The notes beneath the pieces were generated by a model. The model did not search any database and was not told the origin of the DNA. It was given only the letters and a program-made list of their open reading frames with translations. A stretch of 6,223 nt of DNA from Candidatus Neomicrothrix sp. UBA2974 (GTDB lineage Bacteria; Actinomycetota; Acidimicrobiia; Acidimicrobiales; MedAcidi-G1): contig DEAU01000010.1 of the NCBI GenBank assembly GCA_002348705.1, positions 183,134-189,356 on the forward strand, read 5' to 3'. This document shows positions 1 through 6,073 of this stretch, in pieces (the first letter of the stretch is position 1; every line of letters begins with the position of its first letter). Both the position numbers and the translations under genes were made by a program.

Positions 1-770
1 GTCGTGGTCGGCGAGCCGGGCCGACCCCTACCCCCGTAGGTGAGTTGGCGATGTCCCTTGATGTGCCGGTGGTTCACGAACTTGAAAACTTGTACGACAT
101 CGACGTGGACCTAGCCATCGTGGTGGCCTACGGACGAATCATTCCAGTCGAACTGCTGGACCATCTTCCGATGGTGAATCTGCACTTTTCGCTGCTTCCT
201 CGATGGCGCGGAGCGGCACCAGTAGAGCGAGCCCTCCTCGCTGGCGACACCGAGACCGGGGTTTGTCTTATGGACGTAGCCGAGGTACTTGACACTGGAG
301 GAGTTCGGGCGCGGACGTCTACTCCGATAGGCCCAACCGAGACAGCGGCCGAGCTTCGTGAGCGCCTCAGTGTCCTAGGAGCCCAACTCTTGGTCGAATG
401 GTTGACCAAGGTGATTACCGATGGTCCCGGTCCGATTGATCCTCAGGTGGGCGAGCCGAGCTGGGCTCACAAGATAAACCGATCCGATCTTTGGCTGGAT
501 TGGGCTCGGCGGGCCGACGAGCTACACAGAATGGTCCGAGTCGGCGGGGCCCATACCACGTGCCGCTCGGAGTCGATCAAGGTCTGGGCTGCGGAGGTTG
601 TTGGCCACATTGGTGACGTGGCTGCCGGGACTCTTGTCGGCGACGTGGTGGCGACGGGCAATGGTGGGCTACGTCTGCTGGAAGTCCAGCCGGCAGGACG
701 AATCCGGATGGCGTTCGATGACTGGGCGGCCGGTGCGCGTCTCGGTCTCGACGAGCGGCTCGGAGCCTGA
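1..770 (+). CDS. fmt: Methionyl-tRNA formyltransferase, 5'-truncated by window edge
   Basis: Transfers a formyl group from 10-formyl-tetrahydrofolate to Met-tRNAfMet in the cytoplasm, making the initiator tRNA for translation. The frame is open to the left edge (first full codon at base 3). The residues there, RGRRAGPTPTPVG, align with the conserved RGRG..TPSPV segment near residue 42 of E. coli Fmt, so roughly 40 N-terminal residues lie outside the window and the TTG at 45 is not the real start. The catalytic block reads VNLHFSLLPRWRGAAP (the N and H of the NxH pair are present), and LDTGG carries the conserved Asp. The C-terminal OB-like domain is recognisable from IKVWAAEV, GTLVGDVV and LLEVQPAGR near the end. 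The 255 visible residues plus about 40 give a normal family length. The TGA stop touches the rsmB GTG start, implying one transcript and coupled translation. Confidence 0.95.
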   Translation, partial: RGRRAGPTPTPVGELAMSLDVPVVHELENLYDIDVDLAIVVAYGRIIPVELLDHLPMVNLHFSLLPRWRGAAPVERALLAGDTETGVCLMDVAEVLDTGGVRARTSTPIGPTETAAELRERLSVLGAQLLVEWLTKVITDGPGPIDPQVGEPSWAHKINRSDLWLDWARRADELHRMVRVGGAHTTCRSESIKVWAAEVVGHIGDVAAGTLVGDVVATGNGGLRLLEVQPAGRIRMAFDDWAAGARLGLDERLGA

Positions 771-2006
771 GTGGCTGCGAAGTCGACCGAATGGGCCGGC
801 GGTGTGTCTTCAGACACGCGCCATCTAGCAATAGAGGTACTGGGACGGATTGAGGAGGGTGGCGCCTACGCCAATTTGGCACTGCGGGCCGCGCTCGACC
901 GGTCGTCGTTAGACGGACGTGACCGGGCTTTCGTCACTGACCTCGTTTATGGAACAACGCGGATGCGACGGGCATGCGATCACCTGATCGATCGATGGCT
1001 TCACGACGAAGTGGAGCCGTTTGTGCGGACCGTGTTGCGGCTCGGGGTTTACCAACTGGCCTTTGGTGGCGTGCCACCCCACGCGGCGGTGTCGGCCACT
1101 GTGGCTGTGGCTCCGAGGCGAGTGAGCGGTCTCTGCAATGCCGTGTTGCGCCGCGTAGCCGACCAACTGAAAGCCGGACCGCCGGCCTGGCCGTCTTTGG
1201 CGGTTGGCCTGAGCTGTCCCGACTGGCTTTTTGATTGCCTTGTGAAAGATCTAGGAGTTGATGACGCCGTCAGGGTCCTGGAAGCCAGTAACAGCCCGGC
1301 ACGAGCGGTGGTTCGCGCAGATGGCTACCGCCAAGACAGGGCGTCGCAGCTCGTCGTCGAGGCTGTTCTGGACGTTGATCTCCCGGAGCCGGTCTGCGAG
1401 GCGGTCGACGTACCGCAGCGGATCCTCGATCTGTGCGCGGCCCCTGGCGGCAAGGCCACGGGAATGGCGACACCTGGTACTCAGGTGGTGGCCTGCGACC
1501 TGCGCCCCCGTCGCCTAGCGCTGGTGGGCGAAAATGCGCTTCGGTTGGGAGTGGAGTTGGCCCTGGTCGTGGCCGATGGCATGGAAGCCCCCTTCCCTCC
1601 GGGATCCTTTGACCGGGTTCTCGTGGATGCCCCCTGCTCGGGACTAGGGGTACTTCGAAGACGCGCTGACGCTCGGTGGCGAAACGATCCTGTTACCGGC
1701 GGGGCCGGCGAAGCACTGTTTCGCGAATTGGCCGATCTTCAACTTTCGCTACTTGCCTCTGCCATCAGTCTCGTCCGCCCTGGAGGATTGCTGGTCTATA
1801 GCGTCTGCACTATGACGGCGGTCGAAACGTCCGATGTCGACCGGCAGTTTCGCGAGCTTCGGCCCGACGTGCGTCCGGTGCCTGTGGGTGCGCCGTGGAG
1901 GCCTCACGGAGATATCGGGACGGGAGGCCTGTTGTTGCCCCATGACCTTGACAGCGAGGGGATGTCGGTATTTCGGTACCAGGTGCCCGACCTAAGAGAT
2001 GAATGA
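771..2006 (+). CDS. rsmB: 16S rRNA (cytosine-C5) methyltransferase RsmB/Sun
   Basis: SAM-dependent methyltransferase; the family methylates C967 of 16S rRNA (E. coli numbering). The 411-residue protein has an N-terminal NusB-like RNA-binding domain (about residues 15-140: EVLGRIEEGGAYANLAL, DRAFVTDLVYGTTRMR, VLRLGVYQLAF). The Rossmann methyltransferase domain has motif I DLCAAPGGKATG (220-231), motif IV DAPCSGLG (286-293, Cys289) and motif VI SVCTMT (344-349), where Cys346 is the expected nucleophile. The GTG start directly follows the fmt stop, and GGAG lies 5 nt upstream inside the fmt end. The oddity is between NSPARAVVRAD and GYRQDRASQ (about residues 174-193): E. coli RsmB has around 45-50 more residues there, while catalytic motifs remain complete. 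The length stays near normal because of modest extensions elsewhere. The gene converges on the hydrolase gene with a 14-bp gap. Confidence 0.95.
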   Translation: MAAKSTEWAGGVSSDTRHLAIEVLGRIEEGGAYANLALRAALDRSSLDGRDRAFVTDLVYGTTRMRRACDHLIDRWLHDEVEPFVRTVLRLGVYQLAFGGVPPHAAVSATVAVAPRRVSGLCNAVLRRVADQLKAGPPAWPSLAVGLSCPDWLFDCLVKDLGVDDAVRVLEASNSPARAVVRADGYRQDRASQLVVEAVLDVDLPEPVCEAVDVPQRILDLCAAPGGKATGMATPGTQVVACDLRPRRLALVGENALRLGVELALVVADGMEAPFPPGSFDRVLVDAPCSGLGVLRRRADARWRNDPVTGGAGEALFRELADLQLSLLASAISLVRPGGLLVYSVCTMTAVETSDVDRQFRELRPDVRPVPVGAPWRPHGDIGTGGLLLPHDLDSEGMSVFRYQVPDLRDE

Positions 2007-2020
2007 TTGAATATCGCCGA

Positions 2021-2830
2021 TTAGTCCAGTTCCAGGAGCTGTTCGGCTAGATGGCCGAGTACAGCATCTAGTGCGTCATGGGTGGGATGGCCTGGCTGGT
2101 CAACGAATTCCTCGGTGAGGGTCGAGTGGGCCCACTTGGAAATCCGGTGGGAGTTGCCAGGCGACGAGTCGATCTCGACACCGATGAAACCGTCGCCGAA
2201 CTCTTCGCGGAGACGGGCAAATCGCTCGGCCGGCGCCATGCTGTCCTCGCTGAAACGCAGGCCCAAGATGCATATTCCGTCGTCGATCCGGTCGCGGACC
2301 GCCTGTAGGTCGCGATCTGATATTCCAAGGGACCGCTTACTGCCACTGCCGATGGGAAGCGGCAGACTGGGCTGAGCGAGTACCGGAGCCAGTAATCGCT
2401 CGTCGACCATCATTCCGAGGGCGAATCCCCCAGTAAAACACATGCCGACGCATCCCACACCGGGACCGCCGCACCGGCCATGTTCATAAGCAGCCAGTGC
2501 GCGTAGCCATTCGGTAATTGGTGAGGTACGGCGCCGGAGGAATGCGGTGAACTGGCGGGATACGCAGTTAGCGGCGAGAACCCGCGTTGTGTTGAGGGCT
2601 GTGGGGCGATGTCCTGGGATTCCAAACAGAGAGGGGAGAACGGCAGTGCAGCCTATGGAGGCGACACGTTGGCCGAAATCAGCGACTCGAGGTGTGATTC
2701 CCGGTGTTTCGGGCAGGATGAGGACCGCAGGACCGGTGCCAGAACGCAACACGGTTCGACGGGTCCGGCCGTGTGTGAATTCGCCGATCTCATACCCCAT
2801 GAGGGGATCCAACTCATTTTTCCGTCTCAT
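2021..2830 (-). CDS. Dienelactone hydrolase family protein
   Basis: Alpha/beta-hydrolase of the dienelactone hydrolase family (269 residues), expected to be cytosolic since no signal peptide or membrane segment is seen. The nucleophile elbow is GCVGMCFTGG with Cys131, the family's Cys in place of Ser. The acid residue is probably Asp196 in LGLRFSED, and the His is probably His235 in the AHSTLTEE segment (His228 is an alternative). The N-terminal strand with VLILPETPGITP resembles the oxyanion-side loop of the family. The natural substrate cannot be read from sequence; family members cleave dienelactones and other esters, and many act outside aromatic degradation. No aromatic-catabolic genes surround it. 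ATG at 2830 is chosen because a TAnnnT hexamer sits 6 nt upstream (leaderless layout); ATG at 2800 is possible. It is divergent from the moaB-like gene and tail to tail with rsmB. Confidence 0.85.
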   Translation of the reverse strand: MRRKNELDPLMGYEIGEFTHGRTRRTVLRSGTGPAVLILPETPGITPRVADFGQRVASIGCTAVLPSLFGIPGHRPTALNTTRVLAANCVSRQFTAFLRRRTSPITEWLRALAAYEHGRCGGPGVGCVGMCFTGGFALGMMVDERLLAPVLAQPSLPLPIGSGSKRSLGISDRDLQAVRDRIDDGICILGLRFSEDSMAPAERFARLREEFGDGFIGVEIDSSPGNSHRISKWAHSTLTEEFVDQPGHPTHDALDAVLGHLAEQLLELD

Positions 2831-2897
2831 GGGTTGAGGGTAGCCAAGGCCGTCAACCTGTCTGGGCTAGATCGAAGGGCTCCGGTACTCTCCGGAT
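2831..2897. promoter_or_regulatory. Divergent promoter region, probably leaderless on both sides
   Basis: This 67-bp gap separates two head-to-head genes. For the minus-strand hydrolase, TACCCT (plus coordinates 2837-2842) lies exactly 6 nt before its ATG. For the plus-strand moaB-like gene, TACTCT (2886-2891) lies exactly 6 nt before its ATG. Both fit the actinobacterial -10 pattern TAnnnT and would put the transcription start at the A of ATG. I see no well-spaced TTGACA-like -35 for either; a TTGACG on the minus strand is only 8 nt from its -10. No Shine-Dalgarno sequence is well placed before either start, which fits leaderless messages. GGGCT occurs twice (2864-2868 and 2877-2881), too short to call an operator. 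Confidence 0.5.
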
Positions 2898-3449
2898 ATG
2901 GCCGGACACATTCGAGAGGTAAGCGACGGAGACGAGCGCCCAATCACGCCGATGGCTGTGAAGGTGCTGACCGTGTCGGACGGGGTTGCCCAAGGGCTCC
3001 GTGAGGACCGTTCGGGTGCGGCGCTGGTCGAGCAATGTGAGGCTGAAGGATGGGTCGTGGTCGACAGTTCAGTGGTGGCCGACGGGACCGATGAGGTCGC
3101 GGCTGCGCTCCTCCGTCTATCCAAAGGTTTCCATGGAATGGTGGTGACTACCGGTGGGACCGGATTCGGCCCGCGGGACCGAACCCCGGAGGGAACTCTT
3201 GCCGTTCTCGATCGTCGGGCACCGGGTCTTGCTGAGGCAATGAGGCTAGTGAACCCACTTGGGCGCCTATCGCGCGGTGTGGCCGGCACGATTGGGACGA
3301 CGTTGGTACTCAATACCCCGGGATCCTTAAAGGGGAGTGTGGAGTGTCTCGGGGCAGTTGCCGACGTCGTCCAACACGCAGTCCGCTTACTCGTCGACAA
3401 CGCTGATCCCCACCCTTCAAACGAAGGCCCGAACGAACATCATGGATGA
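2898..3449 (+). CDS. moaB: MoaB/Mog-family molybdopterin-binding protein
   Basis: A single MoaB/Mog domain protein (183 residues). In molybdenum cofactor synthesis, family members bind molybdopterin and adenylylate it or help insert molybdate. Visible hallmarks are LTVSDG (24-29), ADGTDEV (61-67), the signature TTGGTGFGPRDRTPEGT (84-100) with its conserved Gly-rich loop and Asp94, LSRGVAGTIG (124-133) and LNTPGSLKGSVE (138-149). The first ~18 residues and the polar tail after about residue 168 lie outside the core domain. The start at 2898 is preferred because TACTCT lies 6 nt upstream; the ATG at 2952, just before the core strand, is an alternative. Its stop overlaps the ribD start by 8 bp. 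MogA versus MoaB cannot be separated by eye, and no other moa/moe genes are in the window. Confidence 0.88.
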   Translation: MAGHIREVSDGDERPITPMAVKVLTVSDGVAQGLREDRSGAALVEQCEAEGWVVVDSSVVADGTDEVAAALLRLSKGFHGMVVTTGGTGFGPRDRTPEGTLAVLDRRAPGLAEAMRLVNPLGRLSRGVAGTIGTTLVLNTPGSLKGSVECLGAVADVVQHAVRLLVDNADPHPSNEGPNEHHG

Positions 3450-4497
3450 GTTGCCTCTCCTAGGCGATTCGGTGGTCGACGACGGTGCTGCCATGGCTGC
3501 TGCGTTGGCTCTAGGAAGGACAGTCCGCCGCCAAACTTCTCCCAACCCATGGGTAGGTTCAATAGTGCTAGCCAATGGCCGCGTGGTGGGCATGGGTGCG
3601 ACAGATCCGCCAGGTGGAGCCCACGCTGAACGATTGGCCATAGATGAGGCTGCAACGGCGGTGGCCGGCTCCACGCTCTTCACCACGCTGGAACCGTGCG
3701 ACCATGAGGGCCGGACCGGACCCTGCACAGAGGCCATCGTGGCGGCCGGCGTGAAACGGGTGGTGGTTGGTGTCGAGGATCCTGACCCTAAGGTGGCGGG
3801 CCGCGGGGTAGCCAGTCTCCGTGCTGCTGGCTTGGAAGTGGAAGTCGGTGTACTGCGCGACAAGGTGGTCGAAGATTTAGCTTCCTATCTTCACCATCGG
3901 GCGACGGGCCGTCCATATGTAGTTCTCAAGATGGCCTCAACCTTGGATGGTCGGACCGCAGCCCCCGACGGCACGAGCCGATGGATAACGGGGTCGGAGG
4001 CTCGGGCTGATGTCCACGAGTTGCGAGCAGATAGTGACGCAGTTTGTGTGGGCGCCGGAACGGTGCGGGCCGATAACCCGCGCCTGGACATTCGGGACCT
4101 TCCGACAGGCTTGACTTCTGCTCGTGGTGCGCGAAGTGCCCGCGAGCCCCGGAGAATCGTGCTCGGTTCGATCCCGGAAGGTGCCCGGGTGCTTCCAGCC
4201 GAGGAGCATCACGGTGAGCTCGGGGACCTGCTTGACGAGTTGGGAGCCGAGGGCGTTCTTCAGTTGTTGGTGGAGGGTGGGGCCGACGTGGCCGGGCGCT
4301 TCCACCGAGCCGGACTGGTTGATCGGTATGTCATTTACGTGGCCCCGGCCCTCTTGGGAGGCGAGGACGGCCGGGCCGTGATGGCCGGTTGCGGGGTGCC
4401 AACCATGAACGATGTGTGGCGAGGGACCGTCGTTCACCTCGAGCGCCTTGGTGGGGATATTCGGATTGACGTGACGCCGTCGCGCGAAACTGAGTAG
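3442..4497 (+). CDS. ribD: Bifunctional riboflavin biosynthesis deaminase/reductase RibD
   Basis: Carries out two consecutive steps of riboflavin synthesis: deamination of diaminohydroxyphosphoribosylaminopyrimidine, then NADPH-dependent reduction of the ribosyl side chain. The 351 residues hold an N-terminal cytidine-deaminase-like zinc domain (about 12-150) with PNPWVGSIV, HAE (61-63, catalytic Glu63), EPC (Cys86) and GPC (Cys95). The C-terminal reductase domain (about 157-351) has LKMASTLDGRTA (162-173), WITGSEAR, GTVRADNPRLD (206-216), LLVEGGADVAGRF (275-287) and YVAPALLGG (299-307). ATG at 3442 is chosen because the protein then starts just before the conserved domain; an upstream extension to 3337 would overlap the moaB-like gene by 113 bp and looks non-homologous. 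The 8-bp overlap suggests translational coupling. The reductase is about 30 residues shorter than E. coli RibD between RIVLG and VEGG. No ribE, ribBA or ribH accompanies it. Confidence 0.95.
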   Translation: MDELPLLGDSVVDDGAAMAAALALGRTVRRQTSPNPWVGSIVLANGRVVGMGATDPPGGAHAERLAIDEAATAVAGSTLFTTLEPCDHEGRTGPCTEAIVAAGVKRVVVGVEDPDPKVAGRGVASLRAAGLEVEVGVLRDKVVEDLASYLHHRATGRPYVVLKMASTLDGRTAAPDGTSRWITGSEARADVHELRADSDAVCVGAGTVRADNPRLDIRDLPTGLTSARGARSAREPRRIVLGSIPEGARVLPAEEHHGELGDLLDELGAEGVLQLLVEGGADVAGRFHRAGLVDRYVIYVAPALLGGEDGRAVMAGCGVPTMNDVWRGTVVHLERLGGDIRIDVTPSRETE

Positions 4498-4567
4498 AAG
4501 GGTCCGTTGAGTGCGTGATCAACCGGTATGTGGGGAAACACACTGAGGTTGGGTCGGCTTCGGAAGG

Positions 4568-4573
4568 TAGGTT
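4568..4573 (+). promoter_or_regulatory. -10-like element of hisG (leaderless layout)
   Basis: TAGGTT fits TAnnnT and ends exactly 6 nt before the hisG GTG at 4580, so transcription would begin at or next to the start codon. The AAGG at 4564-4567 is 12 nt from the GTG, too far to be a convincing ribosome binding site. No good TTGACA-like -35 is visible 16-18 nt upstream. The 82-bp gap after ribD (4498-4579) leaves room for a separate hisG promoter and otherwise holds only a weak 4-bp hairpin (TGTG/CACA, near 4529-4542). Confidence 0.45.
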
Positions 4574-4579
4574 CGACCT

Positions 4580-5455
4580 GTGCTGAAGCTCGTCTTGCCC
4601 AAGGGGTCTTTGGAGAATTCAACTCTCGAGCTGTTCGACGGTGCTGACCTCGCCGTTCAAAGAAGTTCGTCCGTTGACTACCGGGCCACCATCGACGACC
4701 CACGGATCGACGACGTTCGCATTCTGCGACCTCAGGAGATACCGGGCTACGTTGCCGATGGTCTGTTTGATCTAGGGATCACTGGACGAGACTGGATCGA
4801 GGAGACGAGCAGCGACGTGGTGTCGTTGGGAGAACTCCAGTACTCGAAAGCCACCGCACAGCCAGTTCGTATCGTCGTCGCTGTGGCCCGAGACTCCCGA
4901 GTCGAGTCGGTGGAGGACCTTTCTTCAGGGGTGCGGGTTTCAAGCGAGTATCCAGAATTGACTAGACGATTTTTCGCCGAACGGGGTGTAGATGCCGATA
5001 TACGCCTCTCATATGGGGCTACAGAGGCGAAGGTGCCCGACATCGTGGACGTGGTGGTTGACATCACTGAAACGGGCCGAGCGCTTCGGGCTGCAGGCCT
5101 TAGGGAGATCGACACCATTCTGGTCAGCTTCACGGAACTAGTGGCCAACCCCGAGGCCTACACCGACCCGGTCAAGCGCCACGCGATGGAGCAACTTAAC
5201 CGGCTTCTGCAGGGGACCTTGGAGGCTCGTGACAAGGTGTTGGTAAAAATGAATGTCCCTAGCGAGCACCTTGAGGTAGTGATTGGCCTGATCCCGTCAA
5301 TGAAGTCGCCGACGGTGAACGAGCTCTACGGCGAGACGGGCTTTGCGGTGGAGACAGTAGTGGCCAAGTCGGAGATCAACGTGTTGATTCCAGCACTGCG
5401 CGACGGTGGTGCGACGGACATCATCGAGCTGCCCCTATCTAAGATTGTCCACTAA
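4580..5455 (+). CDS. hisG: ATP phosphoribosyltransferase, long form (HisG)
   Basis: Catalyses the first committed step of histidine synthesis: ATP plus PRPP gives N1-(5-phosphoribosyl)-ATP. The N-terminal catalytic part (about 1-210) shows LPKGSLENSTLELF (6-19), RPQEIPGYVADGLFDLGITG (50-69) and the PRPP-binding segment DVVVDITETGRALRAAGL (157-174). The C-terminal part (about 212-291: KVLVKMNVPSEH, GLIPSMKSPTV, AVETVVAKSEI, DGGATDIIELPLSKIV) is the ACT-like regulatory domain of the long-form HisG family, in which histidine causes feedback inhibition. With 291 residues it is a normal long-form length and should not need HisZ. GTG at 4580 gives the canonical MLKLVLPKGS beginning and has a leaderless-type -10. 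No other his genes are in the window; hisE, often adjacent in actinobacteria, is not seen. It converges on the DUF1844-like gene 58 bp away. Confidence 0.97.
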   Translation: MLKLVLPKGSLENSTLELFDGADLAVQRSSSVDYRATIDDPRIDDVRILRPQEIPGYVADGLFDLGITGRDWIEETSSDVVSLGELQYSKATAQPVRIVVAVARDSRVESVEDLSSGVRVSSEYPELTRRFFAERGVDADIRLSYGATEAKVPDIVDVVVDITETGRALRAAGLREIDTILVSFTELVANPEAYTDPVKRHAMEQLNRLLQGTLEARDKVLVKMNVPSEHLEVVIGLIPSMKSPTVNELYGETGFAVETVVAKSEINVLIPALRDGGATDIIELPLSKIVH

Positions 5456-5467
5456 TCGGAGCACTTT

Positions 5468-5493
5468 CCTGCCCGAGCACTTCGAGGGCTAGG
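5468..5493. terminator. Possible weak hairpin between convergent genes
   Basis: In the 58-bp gap between hisG and the convergent small gene, bases pair as CC-GCCC-GA with TC-GGGC-GG around a GCACT loop, interrupted by small bulges. No T-run follows on either strand, so this is not a canonical intrinsic terminator. It is the only stem I can see where both transcripts should end. Confidence 0.2.
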
Positions 5494-5513
5494 TAGGGAA
5501 CGAAAGTCGGGGT

Positions 5514-5963
5514 TCAAGACGGAACATCGGTTCCGACTCCAGTGCTAGAGGCACCGCGGTTCGACTTCTCGACCGCCACATAGGCCAGACGGATTTGGTG
5601 TAAAGCGTCCCGCAGCGTCGACTCAGCCTCGCCTAGACGTCCGGGCAGCTTTTCTATTACCGAGCCGAGGGCGTCGATTGCCACCGACGCCTCGGACAGG
5701 TTGGGTGGCTCCTGGGAGAGATGGATGGCGGCCAGCTCATAGAAGCCCATCAGGTGATTGGCGACCACCACTGAAGCGGGAGCCGAAGCGATTTGTTCCT
5801 GAACAGCGGCCATCTCGCGAGCCAGAGCCTCGGCCTGTTCCCGTTCTTCGGGCGTCAAGGTTTCTTCGGGCTGTGGCTCTTCTGGTGGGGGGCCGTCAGT
5901 TTCTGTTGGGGAGGGACCTGGTTCGACGGGGTGTTCCCCGTCTGGGGTCCAGAGGCTGCTCAT
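5514..5963 (-). CDS. Small DUF1844-like hypothetical protein
   Basis: No biochemical function can be assigned. From the ATG at 5963 the protein has 149 residues: an acidic, proline- and glutamate-rich segment (about residues 10-40, runs such as PPPEEPQPEE), a charged helix (TPEEREQAEALAREMAAV) and a helical domain of about 70 residues. That domain (VVVANHLMGFYELAAIHLS..PNLSEASVAIDALGSVIEKL..ALHQIRLAYVAVE) resembles the DUF1844 layout: a helix ending in a loop, an IDxL-type helix, then an LRxAY-type helix. The match is by eye and tentative. The frame continues upstream to an ATG at 6029 (171 residues). The shorter start is preferred because AGGAG lies 12 nt upstream and the extra 22 residues look unstructured; the choice stays open. 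It has no signal peptide or membrane segment. It faces away from the partial gene at 6074. Confidence 0.7.
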   Translation of the reverse strand: MSSLWTPDGEHPVEPGPSPTETDGPPPEEPQPEETLTPEEREQAEALAREMAAVQEQIASAPASVVVANHLMGFYELAAIHLSQEPPNLSEASVAIDALGSVIEKLPGRLGEAESTLRDALHQIRLAYVAVEKSNRGASSTGVGTDVPS

Positions 5964-6052
5964 CGGTCTCGGAATCTCCTCTAAGGATTTGGTCTTTTGA
6001 CGGTCAGGCTCGCGGAAAGTGCCAGACATGTGCCGGGCAACTGTGGGACCGG

Positions 6053-6059
6053 TATCCTA
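6053..6059. promoter_or_regulatory. Overlapping back-to-back -10 elements (bidirectional promoter)
   Basis: The plus strand reads TATCCT (6053-6058) and the minus strand reads TAGGAT (plus coordinates 6054-6059); both fit TAnnnT and share five base pairs within GTATCCTAC, whose GTA/TAC arms are symmetric. The plus element would start transcription near 6065-6066, just before the ATG at 6074. The minus element would start near 6047, giving the DUF1844-like gene a leader of about 18 nt (start 6029) or about 84 nt (start 5963). Neither direction shows a clear -35. Confidence 0.4.
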
Positions 6060-6073
6060 CGGCTCACAACTAG

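Noticed and set aside
1..44. Possible frameshift in fmt, since frame 1 reads VVVGEPGRP, loosely like the VVTQPDRP segment of Fmt
   Set aside because: Frame 3 reads RGRRAGPTPTPVG, which aligns residue by residue with the conserved RGRG..TPSPVG stretch and joins the rest of Fmt without a shift.
2007..2020. Terminator between convergent rsmB and the hydrolase gene
   Set aside because: The gap is 14 bp with no inverted repeat; any termination signal must lie inside the coding ends and I could not identify one.
2609..3004. 131-residue plus-strand frame across the hydrolase start and the divergent gap
   Set aside because: It lies antisense to the dienelactone hydrolase and over the moaB-like start; its Arg/Gly/Asp-rich composition matches no family, so it is a shadow frame.
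2867..3400. 177-residue minus-strand frame opposite the moaB-like gene
   Set aside because: Ser/Thr/Arg/Pro-rich sequence typical of the antisense of a GC-rich gene; the plus-strand frame has clear MoaB/Mog signatures.
3337..3441. 35-codon upstream extension of ribD
   Set aside because: It lies inside the moaB-like coding region in another frame, and its Ser/Thr-rich residues do not resemble RibD N-termini; ATG at 3442 fits the family.
3937..4437. 166-residue minus-strand frame inside ribD
   Set aside because: It is fully antisense to the reductase domain of RibD, which has clear motifs; no independent evidence of coding.
4529..4542. Hairpin TGTG/CACA after ribD as a terminator
   Set aside because: Only 4 bp of stem and no T-run; too weak to call.
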